NCBI GenBank assembly: GCA_015657535.1
Contig: JADHZB010001211.1
Coordinates: 1 to 45,135, forward strand
Length of the DNA: 45,135 nucleotides
Direction: 5' to 3'
Source: Nephromyces sp. MM_2019
Taxonomy: Eukaryota > Apicomplexa > Aconoidasida > Nephromycida
The translations under genes were made by a program, and so were the position numbers. Positions within the stretch are counted from its first letter, which is position 1; each line of letters opens with the position of its first letter. Of the stretch, positions 22,447-35,203 are shown in pieces. The notes below the pieces were generated by a model. It saw nothing but the letters and a program-made list of their open reading frames with translations. It was not told the origin of the DNA and did not search any database.

Positions 22447-25400
22447 TTATAATTCGCTGTTTCTTGTATCCGCTAATGGGACGCTCGGTTCATCATCTTC
22501 AACCTCCGGAGAGCCATCCTGGCCATCCCAAGCAGATGCTTCAGCAAAGCCTAATTTTTCCGGTAAATTCTGAACAGGGAGCCTCCCAGTTCCCAAATTC
22601 TTTATAAAGTCATGTATAGAGTCCTAAAATAAAAGTAAAGAAAGGCACACAAGAAAAACTTTAGGTACCACGAAGATGTATTTGTAAAGATTTTTTATAC
22701 ATGGTATTACGTAATATTACTGCGTTCAGGTCAAAAAGCCTAGGACAAAAAAAAAGAGATGGAGTGCATGAGAATCTTAATAGGCAGAGCAAATTACAGC
22801 TTATTAACACACTCAGGAGAATTTTTGTATTAGTTACGAGACGAGAAGCGCTAAAAAACACAAAATACAACCGGGTGTGTGCAAAAATTGCCCTTTTTTC
22901 TCATCTTTTTATAATCTAATAAAACGCAGAAAATACCAGCAGAGGTAGTATTCATATCATACTTCTTCAAAACAACAGGTTAAGTACTACCATCATCGCG
23001 AAACATCATTTTATAGGCATTTTTCAAGCCAAAATTCTGCAAGACGTTTAACACTCCTTCGGGCTGTTTCCTTCTCGATTTTACAGCTTATATTTTAAAG
23101 CTCTTTCCGAAACTTCATAGAGTAGCTCTCCTCTAACAAGAGGAAAAAAACTCAAACATTATCGCAGCTGCCATCAAATTTTGATAGGTGAAAAAAAATA
23201 TATCCATCTCAGTATAGAAAAAATCCCAGTACCTTAGTGAAGCTCCCACGGTGCACCACAAAAAGCTTGTTCTTCAAGGAAACCGCTAGCAACGCAGGAA
23301 ATCCGAATCCAAGATGGAGCTGAGACTCCAAATCAGGGTGATCTCCGCCTGTAAAAAATAAGAGAAATTCGGAGATTTTTAAGGAAAAAGTCCTGAGCTA
23401 TCTAATGCATTCATTTATACACATAACAAAAATTGTGTGGATTTTTCTGGTGTCTGGGGAAGAGAGCAAGATTCTGCTGGATGCGTGCTAATGGCGTACA
23501 GAAGCCAATAAAACTCTTTGCTGATAGAGATACCAAAAAAGAGTGAAGTTTAGCTAGCAACCTCAAGCAGCAAAAATAGTAAAAAATCAGGAGCAGAAAA
23601 TTGCACACACCTTGAAGCATGGCGCCAACATCAGAAGGGGAGAAAACATCAATGTGTTGCAGCACACAAATTTTAAGCAAGAGATTTTCACATTTATACA
23701 CTAGTTTTTGGTTTTTTTGAGAAATCTTTTCACACATTTTAATTTCATCAAAAAACAGATTTTCATCAAATATTTGGCCTGCACAAGCTAAGTAATCTTC
23801 AACATAATTAAATGAAGATGAAAAAAACGACAGCAAAAACTTGAGTTTTGAGGTTATTTCGTGGTAAATTTGCTATGAAAATTTTATCTCCTTTTCTATA
23901 ACTAAATCTGGCTTTGCAAAAGAGCGAACTCAAGAGATAAAATGGCACATTTTTGCCTCCTTTTGTTAGAAAATGAGGCAATAGAGACGTAAAAGTATCC
24001 GCACTTTTAGGGGGGAACAACAGTTTCACGGCAGAGGTAAATTGGTAGTAGAAAATATACCTCAAAAAATATAATATGGTCGATATAAGAGATACAGTCA
24101 CCCTCAACAAAATCTTTAACAAGGCCATTTCGCACTAAGTGCATCAAAAAAAGCAAAGCATAGAGTATATGGAAACAGAGCAATCTTCAAAGAAAAAAAA
24201 GCAGGTAAGGGTACATCTTCAACCTACCCTGAGTCCAAAAATATTTAAGAGGCGTATCAGCTTTCTTTCTTATATCAAGAAGATCCTGTAGATACTGATT
24301 CCTTCCACTTGCCATAGAATCTAAAATGTGAGGAAGAAAAGCTACCAAGCATAACGAGCTTTCGCATGAATCATTGAATTGTTCTCCCGTAAGAATTTGT
24401 TCTATAGATTGCCTGAGAAACAAATCATGGGAAACAAACTGCTAGAAAAGCTTAACACACACAAGACAGACAATCCAAGCACCTTTAAACAAATTGAAGC
24501 GATTTTTCAAACTCTCCACCTAAAACTTTATGCTGATAGCAACGATGTCATTAGCAAAATCATTCAAATTATCAAAAACCACACACACAAATATAAATCT
24601 GAAGAAACTGCTTCGTAAACGCTCCTTGAAAGGCATCATTAGATGGTTTATGGAAACTTACCGAAAGCCCTACAGGAAGCAGGTAAACCCACAAAAGTAT
24701 TAAAGCCACTGTAGCTACCACGTCAAATGATAAATCAAAAACGCGAGTAAATAAAGCAGAAATATCAGCGAAATCAAAAGTGTGTGTGTTCAATCATAGC
24801 CTTGCAAGAAATTCACTATTCCCCACAAATCATCCTCTTCTCAATCAGCACATTTACAGCCACTTTGGTGAGCTTACGAGTGGTCTCGTTGAAGAAAAGC
24901 TTCGAATGCTGCCAAATTGCGGTCTCCCTCATATTCAACTACTGAATGATCTGCCTTCTTTCCAGCAGGAAATAATTTTAGCTTTGGAAAAGCCTGAAGA
25001 CAGCATATTCAAGATTTTAACTGATTTTCTTTCCCACACACATATTAATAAAAGCAAAGAAAGGTAACTACCTGGAAAAAAATCGTCACAATTTTCCCAA
25101 AAAAAAAAAGAGGTTAGTTACAACTAGAGTAACTAGCAACATTCAGCCTAAAAACCTTTGCTACCAATCCAAAGCTACAAACCTGTAGAAAAACATCAAA
25201 AAATACAAAAAAAACATCAAATTCACGAGAAAAAGCAGTATGAGAGAACAAAAAGAGGGAGATGTAGAGAACTAAGTGATAACTTCACACACATATAGGT
25301 GAGCTTCAGATAATATCAAACAGCTTATAGAGAAACTCACGTTAATGTTGAATCGTGTGGCAAGCGCTTCCTCAGAAGTTGCATCGACTTTCCCGAATAA

Positions 25401-28400
25401 GACTTTCCCCTTGAAAGCTTGAGCTGCTTCTTCCCAGATAGGCTCCAGAGCTTTACAATGCCCACACCATGGCGCATAGAACTCAACAAACCTTTAAAGC
25501 AAATTGTATAGTATAAAAGGAGAAAGTGGTGAGTTAGAAGAAGAAAAAGAAGAAGAGGGGGAAGAAAAGGGGGAAGAAGAGGGAGAAAAGCAAGGAGAGG
25601 AAGAAGCTTAGCAAAGAACTGGTGTGTGCGTGTGTGAAAAGCTATTTTATGCAGCAGAAATAGCCAGATATACAGAACTAGGGGAATATATACACATATA
25701 TGATACCAATGAGAAGAGATTTTAATACGGTGTAAAGCACTTCTTCAACGTAGAAATACTCTATATGTTAACAAAAAGTATACAGAAAACTACTGCTGTT
25801 ATGAGAATTGAAAATTTACAGAAGAGAGTGATAAACTCACAAAAAGATCTTTCAGGTTATCAAAGCCAAGAATGCTCCAGAAGAGAAGGCATTACTAGCT
25901 GGAAATATGCGACTATATGTAGCAAAAATTGAAAGCGTAGAGAGAAATCACATCGTTCGCATATATACGGCATAATATAGAGGGAATCTACTAAGAAAAA
26001 CCGATGAGGAACTAGTCTGAAGCTACAGCAGTTATATGGTTAATCAGCTGAACTGACGAAAATCGGGAAAAAAAGGAGAAAAATGTCAATTTGATGAGGA
26101 AATTCAACATTTGCGCTTTTAGACAAGCAGAAAAAAGGATATCGAAAGGTGCAATCAAATATCCACACACGCACCAACAGCGTATGCCAAAAACTTACAA
26201 CGATAATATCCAACAGCCACACACATACACCGATACCTCATACTCTGCACACGCAAAAAACACTGCATCTGAGCCATGAATTTGGTTAAAGAAGCAGCTA
26301 ATTAGCCTATTATGATGCCAAATACACGCTTTAAATCACACACAAGTTCATCTTTCAAAACATAATATACATGAAGCTACTTCACCAGGTATCGCTGGTA
26401 TTCTCCATAACCAAGCTATCAAAGTTTGAAGAATTTAGCACAACAACAGCAGAATCTTCAGCTTTAGCCTCTTTCTTCTTTGAAGGGGGTTTTCTTTCAT
26501 TTTCTTGTCCGGAGTTGGATGCTTTACCTGAGTTAGTATATAGTGTACATCACATCAGTAAGCAAGAATAATCAGCATTTAGAAGCTAAGCTACTGCAAT
26601 TCACAAAGAAACTTACAGCTTCTAATCAGAGCAAGAATAGCGATGAAGAGATGTATATATATCTACGAAAAAGAAGAAAAAAGTATTAAAAATATGAGAT
26701 CTCTCGAGCTCCCTTCAGAAATTCCAAGGTGTTGCAAGCTTCCTCATACATACTAAACCCTAAAGCCTAAACGGTAAACCATAAATCCTAAACGGTGAAA
26801 CATCCATAGTAAACCCTAAAACCTAAAATATAAGCGGTAAAACCTTAACGGCAAGCCATAAACCCTAAACCCTAGCTTACCCTTATTATTTAGACGAACA
26901 TTGATAACTTTGCTGATTATCTCAGAGACAAACGATGTAATAGCTCTTGCAGTTCTCTCGCCGTTGTAATCAAAAATCTTCGGAGCTTTCCCATTTCCTA
27001 TAATGAAGCAGTAGAAAGCCCCACTTTAAGTAAAAAAACCTCTAAATGCTGTAGATGATGTAGTGAAATACACACTAAAACTCCAGTAAGCCAGTGTTCT
27101 CAATGAGAATGAAGAAATTTTTTCAAAGGTGAGAAATCTAAGCTTCTAAGCTGAGCACTAGCGAGGGAAACGTGATGCCCAGAGATAATAACAAGTTGAG
27201 AAAAAGAGGGAAAGTAGGAGGGAATTTCAAGCTAGACGAAGAGATAATCAGCTGGAAGAGCGAAAAATCATCAAGTAGACACGCCAATAATCACAATAAA
27301 CACACAAATCATCGCAATAAACGCTTCAAAAATGCCTGAAACATAGCTAAATAAACGCATACGCAACAAGAATATCTTTCAAATCCCCTCATCTTCATCT
27401 CCATACGAGCAAAACATCTACGAAAAGAACTCACCTCGAGAAACAAAGACTTTCAGAGTAGGAAATCCTTGAACTCCATAACGCTGCATTACCGACTGAT
27501 CATCAACAGCGAATACATCAATGACGCCATTAAGAGCCATAGCAGCAGACTCATACTCCGGGACAAGATTTCGGCAATGCCCACACCTAAATAAAACAGG
27601 GTTTAGAGTTAAACGCTGCAAATAGAGCAAAATCTTCAAGTATAATTCAGCAAAATGCATAAAAAAACGCCTTCTTTTTGGTGTCCAGTGAAGAGCATTA
27701 AACAGATGAGAAGCCAATTTATAGTGGTGAAAACAGAAGCCTGGATCCTTCTGTATCATACACTGAATACCTTTGAATGAATGTTCTCTAATTTTCCTCT
27801 GTATTTTCCCTCTTCATCTTCATAGTATTTATGGCTCTTTTTGAGAATTATCTCTTAATTTTCTCTCAAAATATGCACTTTCCTCTAACATAAGGCCATA
27901 AATGAAGCTAAAAAGATGATAAAGTACAAGCAGAAAGAAACGCAACGTCCTCCAAAGCTGAAAACCCAAACGTCACGCACACGGCAGTGCAGAAGAAACT
28001 TTCACACACAAGAAAAAAAGCACTAAAATCCAAACACTTTGATAGAGAAATCATCCTTTAATCCTTAAAAAATGTGTGGCTTCAAGCACTCAGCTAATCA
28101 CAAGAAACACACATAAATCGATAAGCTAATCACCCTTAAGCTTACCGGAGTCAAACAAAGCCAATTTCAAGATTTCTAGTATAGAATTTACCCCCATCAA
28201 CACACACAAGGAATACATACACGGGTAGTTTCACACACACACTGCATAGACACAGGATACTACGCTACCGGTGTGAGCTTACCAATCAGCATAGAATTCA
28301 ACGAGCGATACTTTCGCAGTATCTACCACTTGACTCTGAAATTGATCTCCACTAACGACTTTCACATGACTTTGGGGAGAATACAATCCGCCGTAAGCAC

Positions 28401-28479
28401 ACACAGCTAAGTAGCTCGATATGAGCGAGAGCAAGCATAGCCATCTTGAGCTAGCAGAATATCGTATTGCGCGTGCCAT
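22447..28479 (-). CDS. PDIA6: Protein disulfide isomerase, PDIA6/P5 type
   Basis: This is an ER-lumen thiol oxidoreductase for disulfide formation and chaperoning. Nine exons with matching phase: 28479-28283, 27586-27435, 26997-26881, 26527-26386, 25491-25341, 24993-24878, 24412-24228, 23348-23233, 22623-22447 (450 aa, TAA stop). The human P5 protein is 440 aa with the same order. A signal peptide ([18 protein letters not shown]) is followed by thioredoxin domain 1 with CGHC at 67-70, whose codons start right after an intron. A Lys/Ser-rich linker leads to thioredoxin domain 2 with FYAPWCGHC (Cys212, Cys215), then the redox-inactive P5 C-terminal domain ([19 protein letters not shown]), an acidic tail and NSEL, a KDEL-type retrieval signal. 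The second domain reads AFPKLKLF where most members have GFPT. A CAG just upstream of the start suggests a 5' UTR intron. Confidence 0.97.
26753..26874 (-). repeat. Degenerate telomere-like (TTTAGGG)n block in PDIA6 intron 3
   Basis: On the plus strand the block shows repeated TAAACCCTAAA and variants (TAAACGGT, TAAGCGGT, CCATAAA). On the transcript strand this reads TTTAGGG-like, beginning directly after the donor GTAAGC at 26880. Two exact adjacent units remain next to the splice site and the rest have drifted. TTTAGGG is the telomere unit of plants and several apicomplexans. Confidence 0.75.
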
Positions 28480-30115
28480 TCTTATGGGAGTGAAGCTTAC
28501 GCAAAAAAAGGGGCGCTCAGGAACCTGGAAATAACAATGAAAAATTATTTCGGCTTCATACACACACACACAAAGATAGCAACAATCCGCATTCAATCTG
28601 CTTCTTACGCATAAAGACAGCAGCCATTTGCTTCGAATCACAATAAGAAGCTTTCCGTGAGATGCTGATGAAAAATCAGCCATCTCGTAAGCTTCAAATA
28701 AAGCGACATTTCTTATGAAGATTTCCTTCAAATTTGCAGCTTGTTCGAACTGTGATTAGTTTGAGTAAACAAAAGCATCTTCATCTTAAGAGAGGTAAAT
28801 TTCTTAACAATATAAAAAGCTATTGAGCACACACACGTTTCTAGAGCATTACGTCTGACTCTGTCACTACAAATTACACACACGTAATCACTGCCTCCTC
28901 CAAAGTACTATAACTCTACCAACACCAACAAACACCATACAAAAACTCTTATAAAAAACCCATCTGCGCACCACCCTCATGCAAATAAAAATCTTCAACA
29001 GTACTGTATATACAGCGATTTTTCACGCATCAATACGCCCAAAAAGTGAGATTTTTCCACATTTTCTACAAAAAAGAAACCTTCATCCCCCTAACACGGA
29101 AATCCACTACAAAAAGTTAGCTTTCCACCCTTCTTCCAACATTCTCTACCATTATTATAAAAAAAAACAAAAAAAGAGAGAAACAAGCGAAATTGTCCGC
29201 TAAAGATGCAGAAAAAGTCCTTTTCAGCGTGAATTTCATCTAAGCAACATCGTTCAAGGCTATTATTTTTAAAAAATGCCTTGAAGCCGCTTCAAAACAA
29301 CTTCTACACATCAAATACCAGAAAAACATCAAGAGAAGCAGAAAATGCCACTTTACCAAGCAAAAAGCCTTTAAAAATCCTCTTTTTTCAAGCGTTTGCG
29401 AAAAGTAAATCTGAACAAAGAGGAGAGTTATTTACTGAGTAAATCGTTAGAAGAGGGAAAGAGTTTAGGTCTATTCGCAGAGACTGCTGGTGAAATATAA
29501 GCTGAAGTCACACACTCTGCAAACGATTAGAAAAATCATCCGTTTTACACTAAAAGCCTGTTTTTAGAGGACATTGCATTGCCCGCGGGGAAGAAGCAGA
29601 AAGAGAATGGAAAAGAATGGGAGAAGAGGGAAACAAAGAGATGAAAAATGTGAATAAGATATAAAAAAAATAGAAAAAAGGAAAAAGGTGTAAAAGAAGA
29701 TTAAAAAAGTATGAAAAAGATTAAAAAAAGATAAAAAAGATTAAACAGAAGGACCTGACACAGGAGGCGCTCAAACTAAATAATGCATAAAATGGATGTT
29801 TTTTGCTTTAAGAGAAGGGGGGATTCTGCACTACCCAGAGGAGCGATTTTATCACCTTAAGGGGAGGATGATACTCACCTGATAGCTACTTTGAGGAAGC
29901 TACGCGCATTTAGACGTTTTCTATGAAGAGGGAGTGGCGAACTCCTTTGCCTGCGAAAGCGGCACGCTTAACGAGTGAAGTGGCGGAGCCGCTAAGATGC
30001 TCATGAAAGAGGCAAATTACGAAAGCAACGGGATACACACACATAAGACGCATTCGCGCTCGCAGACATAATACATTCGCACACAGAATATTGGTTTGCA
30101 CACCTGCCCCCCACT

Positions 30116-30181
30116 TGTGATCCCCCAGCCTATATTAGGCCTGTTAACAGAGGCAGCCAGTGGATAGGCTGGGGGATCACA
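30116..30181. repeat. 18-bp perfect inverted repeat with palindromic loop
   Basis: The arms 30116-30133 and 30164-30181 are exact reverse complements around a 30-base loop. The loop contains the palindrome CTGTTAACAG at 30141-30150. The stem is GC-rich for this region (TCCCCCAGCC), so as RNA or cruciform it would be stable. It lies in the divergent spacer, about 1.6 kb upstream of PDIA6 and 1.3 kb upstream of the PTGES2-like start. Confidence 0.85.
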
Positions 30182-31184
30182 TAATCTACTATCAATCTTC
30201 AAAAGCACAATACATAGCCGTACAACATTCAGGTATCTCCTCCATTCAAAAATCGATTGGAGGAGGATGACTTTTGAATGAAAAAAAGAAGTTTCACAAT
30301 GTAAACACAAAAGCTAATAGGTTCACAGACTAGCTGATGAACCACTAGTGTTACGGACCAGCTACTGCTTGTAATGTTAGCCTCATATCTGATGTATAGT
30401 CAATGATGCATCCACAGCCCTTTAGCAGCATATTTACCGCGCAAACACCCTGTTTCAACCAGAAAGCAATAGCGCTTTACCTTTAATTGTTTATGTCAGA
30501 GAGTTTTGATGTCAACATTTCAATACACACATAGAAGCTAAGTTCCATCACCATGAGCACACGCCACTTTTGAAAAAGGAACTTTTGAATTTGCGCAATG
30601 CTTGCACAACTAGTCCACGGGGACTATTGATGTTCATAACGGCAATCTAGCATCACACATACCAACCAAAACCTAATGTATCTTGTACTTGAACCCAAAC
30701 CATCCTAATGCATGAAAGACTAGGCCGCCGCGTTGAGATACCGTGACACGGTCCAAAACCGATAGTTTCACACACAGTGGCTTAACACACTACCTGATAG
30801 CTTCACACACACACACACGACTACTTTCAGAATATTAACGGCGACCCCCTCTCGCACAATAACATCTTATGAAGCGGCTTTCCCAGAGGAAACCCTATTT
30901 CTTCCTCCATTGCGCAAACTCTCATTTCTCGTATACTCGCTATTTGTTGCTTGAAAATAACTAACCTTGTGTGTGTGTGATAAGTTCCTCAGCAGAGGGT
31001 TTTGCAATTTTTGGACACCCGCATACACGAAGCTTCTACACACAGGAAAAAAAGTCCAAATTCTTACTTCTTTTCAGCCTCTGAGCTTTACTTTTCTTTT
31101 GTTACGCCTTTAATTTTTTATTATACTTTCCTACTTCTAAAGTATCCTTCTGAGAATTCTCCGCTCCCCTGCCTCCCTAGCTCT

Positions 31185-31330
31185 CCTTCTAACATTTCCC
31201 CAGCCCCCTCAACTCTCCTTCTAACATTTCCCCAGCCCCCTCAGCTCTTCTTCTAACATTTCCCCAGCCCCCTCAGCTCTTCTTCTAACATTTCCCCAGC
31301 CCCCTCAGCTCTTCTTCTAACATTTCCCCA
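31185..31330 (+). repeat. 32-bp pyrimidine-rich tandem array resembling repeated 3' splice sites
   Basis: Five units start with CTAACATTTCCCC at 31189, 31221, 31253, 31285 and 31317, exactly 32 bases apart. Four units continue CCCCAG. The last reads CCCCAC. Each unit thus carries a branch-point-like CTAAC, a pyrimidine tract and AG. The array ends about 110 bases before the first in-frame ATG of the PTGES2-like gene. Confidence 0.9.
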
Positions 31331-31440
31331 CCCCCTTCATCTTTTTCTCTACCACTTCGACCCTCCCCACTTTTCCCTCTGCCGTTTCACGCCCCACCTC
31401 CCACACCCCCCATATATTATCAACCCCCCCACCTCTTAAC

Positions 31441-34400
31441 ATGAGGGAGGCAAAAGATTTGTTGCCTCCCTTCATGCATGCGGGATGGAATTTTTCGGGA
31501 TACAATTCTTTTCTCGGATGTTCTAAGCAGGGGCCCCTAGGAGGTGCATACATTTTTGTAAATCTGAGAGATCAGGAGAAGAGGGTAGGAAACGCTGCAC
31601 ACTATACTAACAAAGGATTGCAAATCATCGGGAAGCATGTGGAGTATAGGAGCAAGAATTTTTTGAAGAATCTCAGTAATGAGAAGAGAGAGTTTGAGGC
31701 CATGATGACTGTAGGTTCTCTATTTTTGAGTCCCCCCCTGTGGGGTGTTTATAAAAAAGCCCCTTTTTCGCGTTCATTTGCTACTAAAACGTCAATTTCA
31801 CAATTTTTGGAGGAGGAAATCCCCACAAGAGGAGAGGTGGCTTCATCCCTTTCTTCTACGCACCTTCAAAGCTGTGAAAATCTCGGTATAGAGAGTGTGG
31901 GAGTTCCATGTCGATTTGGAAGATTTGCCTTTCATCCTCTTCAACAGGAAAATTCGGCAAATTTTGGGCAGAATACTGGGTTGTTCAAGTTTCCTGGGCA
32001 GCCTATGTGTAAGGGCAGCTGTAAAAATAGCGAATCTTCACCGAATATCTCGAAAGAAGCTAACCAAAGGCTTCATCCAATGTGGTGTGTGGGCATACTT
32101 GCTTTGCAGCGGGCAGTTTATGCAAAACGAGCTGCTTCTCAGCGTGTTAATGATTTTAATTCAAGAGATTCTTTCAACTTGAGCGGGCGAATTGAGTTTA
32201 GTGGATTGAGAGGAACACCCTCGATGGAAACACGAAGTGAAGCTTCAGATATTCCACACAAACAGCTTTCATTCCCTCATGTAGAGGGAAAGACCTCTAT
32301 TTATTCAGATTTTAGTCCATTAACCTCAGTGTGGGGGAAGGTGAAGAAGAACTTGTGTGCAGCGAAAATTTTTGGTGAAAACTGCATTTCTAGCGCTTAT
32401 GACTCCGCAGTAAAGTGCTTGCAGCCCTCTTTTCGCCGTATGAGCTCAATTGCTCAACCAATTTCCAATCATCCACATTCTTCTGTGGTTGAAGATTCAA
32501 GGCAAGAGTTTCATGGAGGAAGAATGAAGGAATATTCATGTGGTAGGATGCCTGATAACGAGCAGTTTTCATCAGTTTTTTCCTCTCCTGCTTCCACTGA
32601 TCTTCCTCAGATCGACTCAAGTGCAGCTTCCAGCGATTTCTCTTTTCAGCAAGAAGATGTGTGTGGTAGTTCTGCACACCTGGGAAGATCAAAGAGATTG
32701 TGGCTTGCTTCTGTTTCTTCCTTGGAGATGAAGCTAACCTGCTTGTTTCTGGGAGGGATTATATCTTCAGTTGAAGACAAGCTGATGAGCTTCATAAACA
32801 AGGAAAGATTTGCTTTTTTAGTGTATGATTTGCTGAGGATTATCTCATTGCTTCTGAGGCCTTTGAACTTTCTCACTGCGAAACCCGCTTTGTGTGAGGC
32901 AGGTTTGATGCAGGAGCATGAAGAGCGGCCAACATTTTCACCTATTGGCAAGGCTCCTGCAGTCCCGGTTTCAAGCTTCAACACTACCAGTGAGGCAGTC
33001 AAGAGAGATCTCAAGGCTGAAATTGAAGATGATTCTTCGCCTTCATTGGCAAAAAATCTGAATCTTCGAGATGCTGATGTGGTTATCTATCAGTTTGAAA
33101 GCTGCCCTTTTTGCCGAAAAGTTAGGGCTTGTTTGGATCTGTATAAGATTCCCTATCGAGTAAGTGTATGTGTGTGTGTGTATTTGGGTGTGTGTGTGTG
33201 TGCGGGTTGGCGTGTGTGTAGGTGCTTTGTTTCATTCCGGGTTATGATGGCTTGCATAACTTGGTTTGATGGCACCTTTTATTAAGGTATGATAGACCTT
33301 TGTTTTGCACCGCTTTTTTCGTCTTGAAAGACCTGTTTAGGTGTACGTACACTTGTAATGCTTCACCCACTACTTTATCATACGTTTGTGTTTGGGAAAG
33401 ATGCAGTTAAAAGTTTGATTGTTCAGTTATTACGCAAATTTTGAGGCATCAATTTCATGGAAAAGTAGTTATCTCTTCTTTTATAGCTTCTCCTTCGCCA
33501 TCGTTTGTGCTTGTTTCTTGTTCGTTTCCGGAGTGTAGGTTTAACCGAGGTAGAAGAAGCTCAATAGCTCCATCTAGTGTGTGTGTACTACTATTTTAGG
33601 GGATTTTTGCTTGCTTCTTCCTTCTTGATATCCACTTTCTCTCTGGGTTTTGCAAAGCTGAACAAAGCTCTATAGCTATGTGGAGATTAGAATATGTGCT
33701 CCTTTTTTAGCACATTTTCTTTGCTTTTCCTTCTTGACCCCCTGCTTCTCTCTCGCACACACAGGTAGCGGAGGTGCACCCCCTCCGTAAGACGGAGTTG
33801 AACTTTACAGGAGGCTATAAGAAGGTCCCAGTTTTACTCGTGAGGGATAAGTCGGAAAGTGGGAAAGCTAAGCCTATTCCCTATACATTAGAGGAATTAC
33901 AGAGTGATCCTACAGCTGTTTATCTAACAGACAGTAAGCGTATAGTGGCTAAAGTTATGAAGCATCAGCAGGCTGAAGGTGTGTGTATGACTGCTGAAGA
34001 GAAGGAAGCTGAGCTTTCCTGGATACAATGGTGGGTAATCCGTAATGGATGTGAAATGGGTTGGGGGGAGGTTGGGGGGTAGAGGGAGGGGGTATTTTGA
34101 CGATAGAGGTGGGTTCTTGGGGGGTATGGGGGGGTGTGTATTAGTTGCAGCAGATATCTATGGGTTGTAGCTGGAATGTTTGACAGGATAGATGAAGCTG
34201 CTATTCAAAGCAAATGATAGAGAGGCTATATGAAGGAGTTAAGTGATTTTGAAGATTAGAGATTTAATTTTTTTGAAGATGATAAAGAAGGAGCTGAAGA
34301 AGGTGATAAATAAGGAGAACACGATGAGCAAGAAGAAGGACTTTCGTTGTGTATGATGCAGAGTGAAGCGATATCCAGAAATGAGCGCTTACTTGAGTGT

Positions 34401-35162
34401 ACTTACACTCGTCCGTATGTGCACGCTTTTTCGCGCACACACTACAATGATGTTGCCTCCTATCTCAAGTTTGGAATATAATTGGATTATAGTAGCTGGT
34501 GAAGATTTTTTTTTTCTCTTCAGGACTGACAATTGGCTTGTTCAACTCATTGTGATGAACATCTACCGAAGCTACTCAGTAAGTGCATGTAGTATGCTTT
34601 TCAGAATATCTATGCTTATGAATTTATCATTAGTTTGTCATCTTCAAAATCTGTCTTATGTGTGTGAATGTAACGAAAAATGAAGATCTTCTGATTGAAA
34701 TTCACAGGTACAAGCTTTGAAACGTTTTGAGTGCTTGGTAACACTGTTTCTGGTTTTGATGGAGGTGTATGTACACTTAATAATGTTGGCTTGAAACTGC
34801 AGTTTTGAGGTGCTTTTTCTAGTGCTGTGTGTATTGATGTGTGTGCAGGTTGTTGTGTATATTTTGGTGTCGATGTGCCTGTGTGTATGCGTATGTTGGT
34901 TTGTTTATGGTGTGTATGTACTACAACTATAGTACAGTGTATAATGTGGTGAATGCTCATCCTTCGTGTGTGCGTGTGCAGGAGTCAGCTGAAGCATTTA
35001 ACTACTTATTGACCCATCCACACTTTGGTGTATTTGATAAACATCTCATCCGTATTTCTGGCCTGGTGGTGATGAAGATGGTGGCGGATAAGCGTAAAAA
35101 ACAGTTTAATGTGGGTTCTGCTCGGTTAATAACTCAACTGTGTATTTTATGCTTTAGATGGG

Positions 35163-35203
<41 letters not shown>

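Larger units (their letters stand above)
28480..31440. promoter_or_regulatory. Divergent intergenic region PDIA6 / PTGES2-like
   Basis: About 3 kb lie between two divergent starts. Near PDIA6 an acceptor-like TTGTTATTTCCAG reads into the leader just upstream of the ATG, so a 5' UTR intron is likely. The interior is A-rich, with CA runs near 28560, 30795-30818 and a TG run at 30967. It also holds a strong inverted repeat (30116-30181) and, next to PTGES2, a 32-bp pyrimidine-rich tandem array. No coding exon was found. Confidence 0.6.

Noticed and set aside
23411..24128. Minus-strand open frames of 106 and 141 codons with hydrophobic starts
   Set aside because: They lie within the PDIA6 intron between exons 24412-24228 and 23348-23233. 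Splicing across them restores the P5 C-terminal domain exactly.
24780..25067. 95-codon plus-strand open frame
   Set aside because: It is antisense to PDIA6 exon 24993-24878, which matches the second thioredoxin domain in phase.
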